64,000 nt of DNA from Cenococcum geophilum 1.58 (Eukaryota > Ascomycota > Dothideomycetes > Gloniales > Gloniaceae). Within the stretch, counting starts at the first letter, position 1, and each line of letters opens with the position of its first letter. Below the pieces are notes generated by a model. It did no database searches and was not told the origin of the DNA. It saw only the letters and a list, made by a program, of their open reading frames with translations. This document shows, one piece after another, positions 1 to 10,658 of the stretch. The DNA lies in contig KV748181.1 of assembly GCA_001692895.1 (NCBI GenBank), positions 1,555,640 through 1,619,639 of the forward strand, given 5' to 3'. Both the position numbers and the translations under genes were made by a program.

Positions 1-498
1 CTGGCGCTGACCGCGCTGGTGTTCTTCGAACAGTTGTTCGTCGGCGGCGTCTGGGGCCCCGTTCCCATCCACCTGATGGAGCTGGCCCCGCCCGCCCTGC
101 GCACCCTCATCGTCGGCTTGACGTACTAGCTCGGCAACCTAGCGTCTAGCGCCTCGGCTACCATCCGGGGGACGATTGGCGAGCGGTATCCGCTGCCGCC
201 GGCGAAGGACGGCACGAAGTGGTTCAATTACGAGAAGGTGATTGAGATATTCATAGGCACGATGTGGGCGTATATGCTGTTCTGGCTGTTGTTGGGGCCC
301 GAGATGACGCAGGAGGAGAGGGAGGAGCAGCGAGCGAAGGCACTGGAGTATGAGAGGGAGCGAATGAGCGGGAGGAGTTCTAAGGAGATTGGAGCGAGGA
401 GAACTGAGAGGGAGATGGGCGGTTCGGGGGTTGTTGAGGAGAGCAAGGGAGAGGGCGCAGTGGAGTATATCGAGGATAAGGAGAAAGGGGATGTCTGA
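1..498 (+). pseudogene. Jen1-like carboxylic acid transporter, C-terminal part, premature stop
   Basis: Frame 1 is open at the left edge, so the start lies outside the window. It reads through the last transmembrane part of a major-facilitator transporter of the Jen1 lactate/pyruvate:H+ symporter family (plasma membrane). What I see: GVWGPVPIHLMELAPPALR, then LGNLASSASATI, a final hydrophobic span around residues 80-100 (IGTMWAYMLFWLLLGPE), and a charged Glu/Arg/Lys-rich cytosolic tail ending at TGA 496-498. The family normally has Tyr-Gln-Leu-Gly-Asn in the middle, but here the Gln codon is TAG at 127-129, the C-to-T change RIP makes at CpA. Everything downstream is otherwise intact, so the loss looks recent. 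Codon use is GC-rich, unlike the region after 3.4 kb. Family assignment is from recognised motifs, not a search. The TAG could also be a sequencing error. Confidence 0.82.
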
Positions 499-1310
499 GG
501 TGAGGCCGGACAGCGGGCCTGAAATGACCGATGTACCTAGTGGCTGTAGGAATGCTATATATTCACTCGACACCTTGAAAATCTGGGAAGGGGTAATATT
601 AGTAATGTATCTGCGTTTCATTCAATCTCAAGTGAGCTCAGATCCTTATTAATTTGCATAGATTACTCGGTGAGAGCGCGTTTGTTTCAGAATCTGCGTA
701 ATCTAGAAAGCATTTTGCGACTCATCGAATATGGATTGTGGATGCAGTCTGAGTGGCAATGACCGTCTGAACAAGGTTATAGGAGTTAGCCTTTGAGGCT
801 GGATATACCATTGCGATTTATATTGGGGTATGAAGGAAGCTGGCGTATGTAGTCTCAGATCGGGGACCGCGGATTTCGGTTGTATGTAGCTGTACCACGA
901 TTAATAATATGTCGACTACCGCTCAGCCATTCACCCCTTGCTCGGATGTATCAGTAGCCGCCCGTGTAACTACCGGCATGCCGACTAGATTCCAATGAGC
1001 GTAGCGCCTCGTAACCAAAACGGCGGGCCTGAGAACACCATTGCCCTACGACAGTGCCGGCATTGTAGGGCTGAGCTGGCGTAGCAGGATGCAACATGCA
1101 TTTTGATAAGCCAGTGATACCAGTGAGAAGCTGAGCGGATTTAGGCTGCAGCATCAGCACGGTGCAATAGTCCTTCCATCATTATTAAGTTAAATGTCTT
1201 GCCGGCGCATTTCTTTTTCAGGCCGTGAATTTGCAATAAGAGTAAGAGGCAATCAAGTTCTGCTCTAGATATATTCGAAGCGCACTAGAAGGGAAATAAA
1301 ACGCAAAGCC
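499..1310. other. Intergenic, ordinary composition
   Basis: No supported gene, RNA or repeat seen. Small open frames on both strands have no recognisable motif. It separates the transporter 3' end from the transcription-factor-like gene and probably holds that gene's promoter. Confidence 0.5.
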
Positions 1311-3325
1311 ATGTCCAACGATAGCGCAAGCCCGTTGCGCTCGGCCTCTACTACTCCCGCTAAATCGCGCTCGGCGACTCCGGACTCCCGAGGGTCTTTG
1401 TTGACAGGATTTACTCTCTCGACGCAGTATCAATTCATCACCACAACGGGAGATGACACCAGGGCGAGCATAAAGCGAAAGCTCAAGACAGTGAGGAGTC
1501 ATGTAATGAGGAACTACGTATAGCAGAAGAATAGTAAAAATTCGACCGGGTCCGATGCGAGTGGAGCATCGACATCTCCCGAAGGTGAAAATGCTAAGGG
1601 AGAAAGCCAAGTAATATTAATACCGAGCTGGTCGAGGGATATGAGGGAGATCAAGAAGAGATCTCGAAACTCTGAGATCGTAAATAAAGTTGGGCATGAG
1701 ACTCTGAAAAATGAGGATCTTAGCAAGGGCCGTTCGCGCGGATGTCCTTCCATAGATGTAGGTTATGGGGAGCTACTTATTCAGTCGAGTAAGTGATGGT
1801 TCAGTGAAGACTCCGATTGTCTTGCTAAGCGTATAGTAGATTTTGAAGGCATACCTGTCCTAGTAAATCCCGTCACTGGTAGGAACCCTCCTGAACTCTT
1901 CTAATCTACACATTCACATGATTGCATACTTACCCGAGGTTCTTTCGACGTTCAGTAGAAGGGGATGGCAGGCCTTGGTTCTATCCCATTTGTGAAGCAT
2001 CAGCATCGGACCACACCTCCTTGTGTAGTCTTCTCCATATTGGCTCGATTCTTCGCGACAAAATGTCTGGTCTCACAGAACCAAGTGTAGAAACACTGCA
2101 GTATACAGGAGAGACGGTACGGAAAGTCATGGAGACGTTGCAATTAGGCGAAAAGACTGTCCCACAGTCCATAGTCCTAGCGGTTTGTGGGCTTGCATCA
2201 GGATCCGTGAGTTTGAGAAAGTCATCTATCAGATTTCGCTAATGGTTCCAGGTCATTAACGCGGAATGGAGCCAAGCAAAGGCTCATTTTGAAGCTTTGA
2301 AACGAATAGTAGAAATGAGAGGCGGAATTTGCACGCTAGGCTTTGAACTTCGGAAAATAATTACTTGGTAAGATTATCCTGAGACGATATGCTCCAAAAG
2401 CAAGTCCACTGACCTTTTACATTAGGGGCAGCTACCATGTTGCAACAGCACTCCAACAAAAGCCGATTTTCCCATGCCCAACTTCTCCTGAAGCTAGACC
2501 ATTCCCTCTTGCAATGGTCGACGAGTCTTCTCTCCGCGCTTGGCATACACTCATGCCCAACTTCTCCTGAAGCTAGACCATTCCCTCTTGCAATGGTCGA
2601 CGAGTCTTCTCTCCGCGCTTGGCATACACTCATGCCCAACTTCTCCTGAAGCTAGACCATTCCCTCTTGCAATGGTCGACGAGTCTTCTCTCCGCGCTTG
2701 GCATACACTGAAGAAGCTCCCGAAAGATAGCTCTTTCCTTTACGAAATTATCCTCCTAATGCACCAGATAGAGCTCTCATACGATGCTGAATGGAAGTTA
2801 CAGATTGACTGTGCAATGGTTAACAATGTGTACTTTGAGTTACAGCATATAATTTTAACTATGCTCTTTGACAAGCCGTGGCCGCAACTTACTGTCACCA
2901 AATACCCCGAAATTCTTGCACTATACAACGCCTTCCTTATGGCATCTCAAGTTTTTATGTGGGCGAGTATTCGTCACGTAAGATACTATGATAAGACAAG
3001 AGATGCTAAGGTAAAGACGGGCTCCAGCGGCCTATTGTTTGGCAGAGTTAAGGCTGCGCTGGACCTCGATAACACATACGGCATTTGGACGAAAGGTAAA
3101 CAACTTGATGCGCTTTTATGGATTTTATTTATTTGTATTGAATCATGTCCTTTGATGGCAGTTGAACGATCGTGGTTCCTGAGCGAAATCAAGAAGGCTC
3201 TAGGTTTGTTAAAAGTGGCAAAGAAAGAGGAGTTTACGGAGAAGTTAGCGGCATTTCCGCTAACGCATGGATTGCACAATGCTGCCGAAGGGCTTTGGAG
3301 AGAGATTACCTCGGTTTTATATTAG
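1311..3325 (+). pseudogene. Fungal-specific transcription-factor-like gene (PF11951 type), broken
   Basis: The ATG at 1311 has a good context (agccATGtcc). The N-terminus is Ser/Thr-rich, followed by QFITTTGDD and KTVRSHVMRNYV, the N-terminal motif of fungal regulator-like proteins with a fungal_trans_2 domain and no Zn2Cys6 finger. The frame stops at TAG 1521-1523 and continues recognisably afterwards. From about 1,973 a second block reads WFYPICEASASDHTSL, matching the family's W-x-P...DP-x-LxH...L core. Two introns are convincing: 2207-2251 (GTGAGT...CTAAT...AG) and 2368-2425 (GTAAGA...CTGAC...AG). They join the SEWSQAKAHF-like helix and RGGICTLGF to the C-terminal part. The last exon carries a 79-bp tandem triplication (2473-2709) that shifts the frame, and then runs open to TAA 3323-3325. 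TGA 1795-1797 and TAA 1901-1903 also break the middle. Function in the nucleus is inferred from the family only. Confidence 0.72.
2473..2709 (+). repeat. 79-bp tandem triplication inside an exon
   Basis: Three consecutive copies start at 2473, 2552 and 2631. By eye they are identical. Copy 1 reads PTSPEARPFPLAMVDESS in the frame set by the upstream intron. Copy 3 reads the same peptide in the frame of the downstream exon. The two extra copies add 158 bp, not a multiple of three, so they create a frameshift. Removing them would join the two frames directly. Confidence 0.92.
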
Positions 3326-3550
3326 GGGTCGTTCGGTTGCATCTCCATTTGTAACCTAACTGGAGCTTAAATCTAAATAACATGCGGATCGTTGGTACCC
3401 CCCAACGAAAATTTTGACCTGAGTTTATAAGTAATAAGCCAATTAATTTTAAAGCTTTATTATATAGACTTTAATTAATATATAGAGATGAGGTTTTCCA
3501 GGGGGTGACCCCCTAGGACCCCCCTATATAGAGCTTTTGCTTAATTTAGA
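3326..3550. other. Transition to AT-rich DNA, with hairpin
   Basis: Composition changes here from balanced to TA-rich. A GGGGG/CCCCC inverted repeat (gggggtgacccccta) lies near 3,501-3,515. No gene seen. Confidence 0.45.
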
Positions 3551-3555
3551 AGTAG

Positions 3556-3748
3556 TGTCGACTGTGACGGGTACTGTCAGACATAAGCTTCAGATTTGTC
3601 TCGACCTGGTTTCAATCTAGTTTTACCGTTCTCTAGGGACCCCTGTGGGGGGTACTACCTCATGTATAAATAGTCTCTTTTCTTCATAGATCAATCTACA
3701 CACGAGTCCTTCTTTTCTTATAATCGGTGCACGGACTACCGATTGACA
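3556..3748 (+). repeat. TRIM-1 left LTR
   Basis: 193 bp. It starts TGTCGACTGTG and ends ATTGACA. It differs from the right copy by a 2-bp indel near the start and a few transitions. It contains a TATA-like tataaatag motif about two thirds in. Confidence 0.88.
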
Positions 3749-4056
3749 GTTATGAGCCCGGAGTTGTTTCCTATGCACCAGTTATTCTTTTAATCAGCTG
3801 TTCCTACAGGCTCGTGTCCGGGTACCTCAGTCATTAACATACTCGTGATTACTTTTATATCCTTCCACCAATGTTATAACCAACGATGCCCACTGTACGC
3901 TAGAGACGAGGCAGGAGCTAAACACGAGGCAGGTACTAAGGTGCCGGATTAAGGCAGGCCGAGTTAAGGCAGGTACTTAGTGCTAGATACGAGGCAGGAG
4001 CCAGAGACAAGGCGGCCCAAGAGTTTGGGTTTATTGGGGCAATAAGCTAGTGGAAG

Positions 4057-4225
4057 GACAGGAGCTAGCACCTTACTGCTACGTTATCGTAAAGCTGGCG
4101 CATTGCCACTTTACCCTAGAGCTGGCACGTTGCCGCTTTTACCCGGAGCTGGCACCTTACTGCTACGTTACCCCAGAGCTGGCACCTTACTGCTATGTTA
4201 TATCGACGCTGGCACCGTACTGCTA
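4057..4225 (+). repeat. TRIM-1 internal repeats, about 34 bp unit
   Basis: Imperfect head-to-tail copies of gagctggcaccttactgcta with diverged spacers lie in the interior of TRIM-1. Confidence 0.7.
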
Positions 4226-4268
4226 AGGACAAGACAACAACTGTGCTACTACGGCGTAGCTGGATACT

Positions 4269-4389
4269 AGATGGACGATTATTGGACAGCATGGGAGGAT
4301 CTAGGCATAGATGGACGATTGCCGGAGTGCATGGGAGGATCTAGGCATAGATGGACGATTGCTGGACAGTATGGGAGGATCTAAACACC
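4269..4389 (+). repeat. TRIM-1 internal 40-bp tandem repeat, three copies
   Basis: Copies beginning agatggacgatt start at 4269, 4309 and 4349, an exact 40-bp period with a few substitutions. Confidence 0.85.
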
Positions 4390-4573
4390 AGTACGGCTAG
4401 TGTTAACCGGATAAAGAATAATAAAGTAGCTGCCGACCTGCGGCCTTATCGACAAGTGGGCCTATATATGGCCTTACCGAAGATTATAGACGACCTGGCC
4501 TTGACGAGAAACTCGGCACTGCGCCAGGACTGGTAATACAGCTTCAATCTCAGAGAGCTTAAAGCTGGGAGGG

Positions 4574-4768
4574 TGTATCGACCGTGACGGGTACTGTCAG
4601 ACATAAGCTTCAGATTTGTCTCGACCTGGTTTTAATCTAGTTTTACCGTTCTCTAGGGACCCCTATGGGGGGTACTACCTCATGTATAAATAGTCTCTTT
4701 TCTTTATAGATCAATCTACACACGAGTCCTTCTTTTCTTACAATCGGTGCACGGACTACCGATCGACA
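4574..4768 (+). repeat. TRIM-1 right LTR
   Basis: 195 bp. It starts TGTATCGACCG and ends GATCGACA, directly before the AGTAG duplication. Nearly identical to 3556-3748, implying a fairly recent insertion. Confidence 0.88.
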
Positions 4769-4773
4769 AGTAG

Positions 4774-5506
4774 TAGCAAGATTAAGGCGCCTTAGTTACT
4801 GCTAGGTAAGAATCTACTGCAGTGACTAAGGCGCCCTACTTAAGCTGGGCTTAAAGATTATATTTGTTACGAATCTAGTACATATTTAGACTATAGAGCT
4901 TTAATATAGAGCCCTTTACGTAGGATCTGATATAGTAGATTATAATTCTAATTTAAAGCTTTATATACTAAATATTTTTAATACCTAATAACTAAATCGC
5001 CGTATAGCTAGAATTAAAGTAAGTCTACTACCCTAACTTAATTAAATACGTGTGTAAAAAGAGATATAACTATATACAGAGACGTCTAATATAATTAATT
5101 AACCACGTCATTGCCCACCTAGTTTGGATGTATAACAACACAATAGCTCGGCAACGACGTAATAGCTTAGTAATAACGTAATAGCTCGGCGCCAAGTAAT
5201 AGGAGGAGGGGAAGGAAGAGGAGAAGATTAGGGGTGGCTTGGCTACTGTAAGAAGGTCGTAATATTAGTATAGTATTAAACTTTAAAAATTGTGTCCCGG
5301 GAGCTTAATCAACGACCCCTATATTAAACGTTAATAACGTTTAATTATAGAGCTTTAAACCGGCAGATCTCCTAGGAATGCCTATTATAAGTAGTTTTAA
5401 GTGCGAAATCTAGAATATTTAGTAGTAGTGTAAGTATGGGATAGGGGTATATATTTGCGTTCCCAAATATCGTTATATAACGCAATTTTTGGGTAATAAA
5501 AACCGC
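4774..5506. other. RIP-degraded DNA, nothing identified
   Basis: TA-rich sequence with stops in all frames. I recognise no domain, repeat pair or RNA. Confidence 0.5.
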
Positions 5507-6245
5507 CGTTAATATTACTTAACTAACACCTACCGGAGATTCCCCCGTTCTTTCTGTCTTCTCTTTTACCCATCTCCTCTCCAATACTGTCTATATCGCT
5601 ATATTAACTAATAGATCTCTTAATAGAGACTAAGAAGGAGTATTAGAGCGCCTCTAGCTCTTATAAGGAAGAAGAAAGAAGAAGAGAAGAAGGTATAAAG
5701 GAGGGAGTATTTATAGATGAGAGGAGGCCTATAAATGGGAGATTAGGCAGCTATAATATAGACATTAATATTACTCGGCTAATACCTACTAGAGGCTCCT
5801 CCGTCCTTTCTATCTTCTTTTTTACCCGTCTTTTTGTCTAATGCTATTTATATCGCTATATTAACTAATAGATCCCTTAGTAGGGACTAAGGAGGAGTAT
5901 TAGAGAACTGCTAGCTCTTATAAGGAAGAAGAAAAAAAGAGAGGAAAGTATAGAAAAGGGAGTATTTATAGATAGGAGAAGGCCAATAAGTATAGGAGAT
6001 TAGGCAGCTATGATATAGCCATTAACGTTGCTTAACTAATACCTACTAGAGGCTTCTCCGTTTTTTCTATCTTCTCTTTTACCTATCTCCTTATCTAATA
6101 CTGTCTATATTACTATATTAACCAATAAATCCCTTAGTAGAGACTAAGAAGTATTAGAGTACCTAGCTCTTATAAAGAAGAAGAAAAGAAGAGAGAAAGG
6201 TATAAAGAAGGAAGTATTTATAAATGGGAGGAGGCCCTATAAGTA
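5507..6245. repeat. About 257-bp tandem repeat, three degraded copies
   Basis: Copies start near 5507, 5764 and 6021. Each begins attaatattact-ctaatacctacta. Each carries a pyrimidine-rich stretch, the segment gctatattaactaatagatc, and a purine-rich gaagaagaaa tract. They differ mostly by transitions, as after RIP. No coding sense found. Could be the variable interior of an LTR element. Confidence 0.8.
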
Positions 6246-6249
6246 TGTA

Positions 6250-6760
6250 ATTTGGTAAGTACTAATAGTATAAGATTCTTATATAAGATAGGCTTAATTA
6301 CTTACTAAAATATAGGGTGTCTCTATTACTGCAGTAGCTACTATAGTGGTAGAGACGTCTTAAATATTTAATATAACTAACTACTAAGGCTATTAATAAG
6401 TGAAAGGTAGGCTACTGATATAGTACGAATAATATAGTTATTAATATTATTTATAGCCTATTTTTGCTTCTAGTATACGCGTAAATCGTCCTTATATTTG
6501 GCGTAGAGCTAGTTATAAATAGTAAGCTAGTTTAGGTCTAGCTTTACTATTAATATAGCTGTAGGTAGTATATCCCTTAATATAGGCCAACTTAATAGTT
6601 TTAGCTTTAGAAGATCGTCTTTCTTTTTAAATAGGTCGATATACTACTATACCTTATTAGTTTTAGCTATATCTTAGATAATAAAGAACTATTAAATCTA
6701 ATTAGATAGCTTATTAAGAATAAGGTTAATTTTAATTCGGTAAAGGTCGTTATTTTTAAA
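6250..6760 (-). pseudogene. Possible Copia-type Gag fragment
   Basis: On minus, one frame with only a few TAA/TAG stops reads like a Copia UBN2-type Gag: an acidic/basic helix region (YIDLFKKKDDLLKLKLLSWP), then LYAKYKDDLRVYQKQKQAIN and INNYIIRTIS. That order (Y..L..YK..YQKQ...I..I..T) is typical of Copia Gag. It stops at the 257-bp repeat and no LTR or pol was found with it. Recognition rests on pattern only and is weak. Confidence 0.3.
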
Positions 6761-7639
6761 ATTTAATAGGTTAGGAAGGGTCTAGGTTAGGGTCTAGCTA
6801 GCGTTTTAATAGAACCTTATTTAGACATTCCAAACTTTTAATTTAATTTATTAGTTTGTTTATTAGTCGGATACGTTCATTAACTAGAGTTAATTATCCG
6901 GTTATTTAATAGGTAAAGAAGCTTAAAATACTATAAAGGTGGTAAAAGTGATAACTTCTTAAATAAGGTAGTAGATCTAGACTTTAAATTGCTAAAATCT
7001 AAAATTTTATTACAGGGAGCGCGATTAATAATCCCTACTAATAGCTCTAACTACGTCTAATTTTTAATTTATAAATCGGCAGATCTATAGGTAATAGTTA
7101 TTTTAAGTAGCTCTAGGTACAGTATATATAAAATCTTAACTATAGTATAGAGAAGTTGTAGCTGCTAATATACGGTCCCAAGTAGCATTACGTAATAGAA
7201 TTAGTCAGCATAGTTGCGCGAAAGGAAAATTAGAAATTAATTAGGGAAAAAGGACAAAAAATTAACCACCCCTTACTAATCTTATTAATATTAGAGGTAT
7301 AGCTAAGCGTGCTTATAAAGGGCTTTACTAGATATATATAAAACACCTTATATAGCCGCTAGGGTAACTAAATAAGGCTATATAGCTAAAAAGAGGGTTT
7401 TTAGTTAGAAATTGTTATATTCTTAGAGGTTATATAACTCCTTATATAAGCGACATTTCCGCCCTTTAAAAAAAACTTAAAAATTTCTAAAAATTAATTA
7501 ACGCTATAAATAGCAGTAATATTAATCTGGCAATACTGCTAATTTTCCCTATATACTACTATATGTATATCTAATAGCCCTAAAAGCGGTAAGAAGGTAG
7601 GATAGATAGAGGGGTTAAAATTTAGAAAATTAGATTTTG
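6761..7639. other. RIP-degraded DNA, nothing identified
   Basis: No recognisable domain. It probably includes the 3' end of the Helitron-like element to the right, whose terminus I could not locate. Confidence 0.45.
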
Positions 7640-10065
7640 CGGTTAAGCTATTTAAAGGCTAGGAAACTAAGATAAATACCATATTCTCCGCTTACCTTTA
7701 AGCTAGTATATAATTTCCTATTTAGGAAAAGTCGTTTATAAGTAGTTACTATTGTCTTTATATAAAATATTCTTATTATACCTCTTTAGTCTTACTTATA
7801 GATAACTAAAATCATTCTATATTAAACCTATATTTAAATATAAGCCCTAAAAGCTTCTTAACTTATAAGATTACTATATAGGTTAGCCCTGCTATCTTAT
7901 TCTTTCCCTTAATATCTAAAACTACCTAGTTAAGTATTAGGCCCTAGCTTTTATATACGGTAAGAGCAAAAGCTAGAGTAATTGGAAATTAATGCCGTAA
8001 ATAAGGGCCTTTTATACCCTTTTACTTATAAAGCACGGAAAATATAGAAATAACTTTCTTACTATCCTGCTAAGTATATAGGGTAGGTCTGTTATACCTA
8101 TTTACTATAATTAGTAGTAACTAAGGCTAATCCTTTTTAATATCCGCATGTCCCTTTTATATAATATCTTTAACTATACTAGTAGTACCATTTACTAAGC
8201 CTAGTTTAACCCAGATATTCTATATTAGTATTACTTTCGCGCTAATATATAGGGGCTAAATTCTCTATAGTATTGCACTAATTAGGAGTAACTTTCCGTA
8301 TACCTATACCAGTGTTAACTAACTTAATAGCTACTACTAGCTGTAAAAGGTCGCGAAGCTAAATAGTGTTATACTTACCTATAGTAGCGCGTATACTATA
8401 TAGCCGAATTACGTTATTAAAGCCCATAACCTTATTAGTAGATAGGCCCTACTTATACCTAGTTAAAAGAAGCTTCTAGGTTAAATTACTTATAGAATTA
8501 CTACGTAGCTTTATAAGGGCGGTCCTAAATATAAAGCTCTTAGCGTTATTACCGCTTTACCGTATAACTTAATCTAGGACAGCTGTTTAGTTAATCGCCT
8601 TATAGGCTCCCTTTCTATAGCTAGCAAGCTCTAACGGCCTAGCGGGTAAATTGCTATATAAGGCCGCCTAACCTATAAGGGGAAGCTAATAGAAATTGCC
8701 TACTAGTAAAATGTTTAAGCCTTTAAAGTAGTTATTATTACGCGAAAGGTAAATCTAACGGAGGTAGTAATTAATTTAGGCTAGATATACTTACCCAATT
8801 ATAGATTTCTCGTTAAGGTTAAAATAGTAAATATCCTTAAAAGCTTATTATAGAGGCGTAAGACTAGTAGTAGGCAATTTCTTAAATAGATAATTTACTA
8901 GCAACCTTAATAGATCGTATATAGTTCTATCGCTAATACTAAAGGTAGCTACCCTAGTAGGGGCAGCTCAAGCTAATAGTAATAGCTTACTATTGGCCCT
9001 TGCTATATTATAGAGTATAGTAAAGAGAATAGTAATAAGATATAATTTGCCGGTTTCTACCTCTCTATTAATATTAATCTATAATAGGGGGGGGCTAAGG
9101 CCTAATTAGATCTGCCTGTAGTAATTAACTATAATATAATAGATATAACGCTAACCTGGTTATAAGGAGGACGGAGTTACTATTTAGGATAGGCGGCTCT
9201 ATGGTAGAGGCTATAGCTATACTTCCTGCCAATAAGTCCTCTTATTAAGCTATAAGTACGTACCCTAATGCGTATTCCAGTTATAGTTATAATTAAGCTC
9301 CCTATTATTAAGCCTGTTAGGATCCTTAATTTTAACTCCGGTAGTATTTTAAACGCGGGTATATAGGGCCTTAAAGGACTAGTATAGCTCCAAGTCGTCT
9401 ACAAAATCGCCCTTAAACTTATTAATATTATTAGCAGTTTCGCGACCTTCCTCTAGTTTCCAATTACAGAAGTAGTTAGGTGGGTGCTAATAAGAGTTAA
9501 CACAAGCCCAATAGGAAGCTATATAATTAGGGGCCCCAAATCTATTAGTATAAGTAGCAACTTCTTTATACTTCCTCTATAGGTAATAAAGAATAAGCTT
9601 TATATAGTAGAACTTAAAATATTATAGATAGGAAGAATCGCCTTTATATTACAAAAAGTACGATATAACTTAAAGCCTTACTCTTAGCTAACGCTTATAA
9701 ACAGAGTAATTAAAATAGAGTAGAAAATTAAGGAAAGTAATATCCTCTACTCTATCTAGGCAGCGCTTATATTTCTTATAATTAGACAGTCCGCACCCTC
9801 TTAGTTGCCTACTATTAAGCTTATATATAGCGCTTTAATCGTCCTCCTAGTAGTAATCTAAAGTTACTATATTCCTGGAGCCTTTGTAAAGGGGAATATT
9901 AAAAAGTAAATAGTATACCTCTTGCGCTAACTAATCGCGTTTAGCAATAAGCTTATTTATAAACTTTACTACTACCGAACTAAAGGCATAAAGGCTATTA
10001 GCGTGCGGCTATACTAATTAGAGTAGCTCCTAGTAGGAGGTTAACTTCTTCTCTTCCTTACTACA

Positions 10066-10192
10066 TGTGAGGTGATAAGCTCCGCACCACTCAGCCACAT
10101 AAACCTATAAAAGGTAAACGAGTGACTGGCTTGATGCCAGACACGGCTGTGCGGAACAATACATATAGGCGAGGTGACTTCGTCACCTGACA
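10066..10192. repeat. TRIM-2 left LTR
   Basis: 127 bp, TGTGAGGTGA...TCACCTGACA. It matches 10532-10658 with only a few differences. Confidence 0.9.
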
Positions 10193-10531
10193 ATGCATCC
10201 CTCCTAATGGCGACTGTCCACAGGCGCAATTCCCTGTCCCGTGGTGAGGCTCAGGAGCGCGGATCAGTGCTGAGCTACGGTCGCGATGCCGGCTCGCGGA
10301 TATGCATGTCGCGCACAATATATACTGGACCTCTAGCAGCTATAGCGTGTTGCCCTCACAATGCAGCTGGACTCATGGGCGGTCGGGCCTAGCCAATCAC
10401 GATACTGCCGCCGACCCCAAGTTTATAGGCTTTGCGCTTCGGTTGTAGACCGGCAAAGGCTGTCCCCGAGTTAGCCTGGGGTTTGAACGAGGTTTAAACC
10501 CACGAGGCCCCGGGTATCAAGCCAGTCACTA

Positions 10532-10658
10532 TGTGAGGTGATAAGCTCCGCACCACTCAGCCACATAAACCCACAAAAGGTAAACGAGTGACTGGCTTGA
10601 TGCCAGACACGGCTGTGCGGAACAATATATATAGGCGAGGTGACTTCGTCACCTAACA
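10532..10658. repeat. TRIM-2 right LTR
   Basis: 127 bp, TGTGAGGTGA...TCACCTAACA. One terminal change against the left copy is a G-to-A transition. Confidence 0.9.

Larger units (their letters stand above)
3556..4768 (+). mobile_element. TRIM-1, short non-autonomous LTR element
   Basis: Two direct repeats bound 1,213 bp. The 5-bp duplication AGTAG is present on both sides (3551-3555 and 4769-4773), as expected for LTR-retrotransposon integration. Termini are TGT...ACA. A purine-rich stretch (aaagctgggaggg) lies just before the right LTR and could serve as polypurine tract. The roughly 825-bp interior has no retrotransposon domain and one small ORF (4351-4536) with no recognised motif. It has internal tandem repeats near 4,057-4,225 (about 34 bp) and 4,269-4,389 (40 bp). 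Its GC content and lack of RIP damage contrast with the flanks. Movement must have depended on enzymes from another element. Orientation is inferred from the purine tract. Confidence 0.85.
10066..10658. mobile_element. TRIM-2, 593-bp LTR element inserted in the Helitron
   Basis: Two 127-bp direct repeats with palindromic ends (TGTGAGGTGA...TCACCTRACA) bound an interior of about 340 bp. CTACA is duplicated at 10061-10065 and 10659-10663. The element is GC-balanced and essentially unmutated, while the Helitron gene on both sides is heavily RIP-degraded, so it arrived after that damage. The interior has no coding domain. ggtatcaagccagtcac just before the right repeat (about 10,513-10,529) is an inverted copy of part of the LTR and could form a long hairpin. 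Confidence 0.9.

Noticed and set aside
139-652. Overlapping open frames on both strands
   Set aside because: Shadows of the Jen1-like reading frame.
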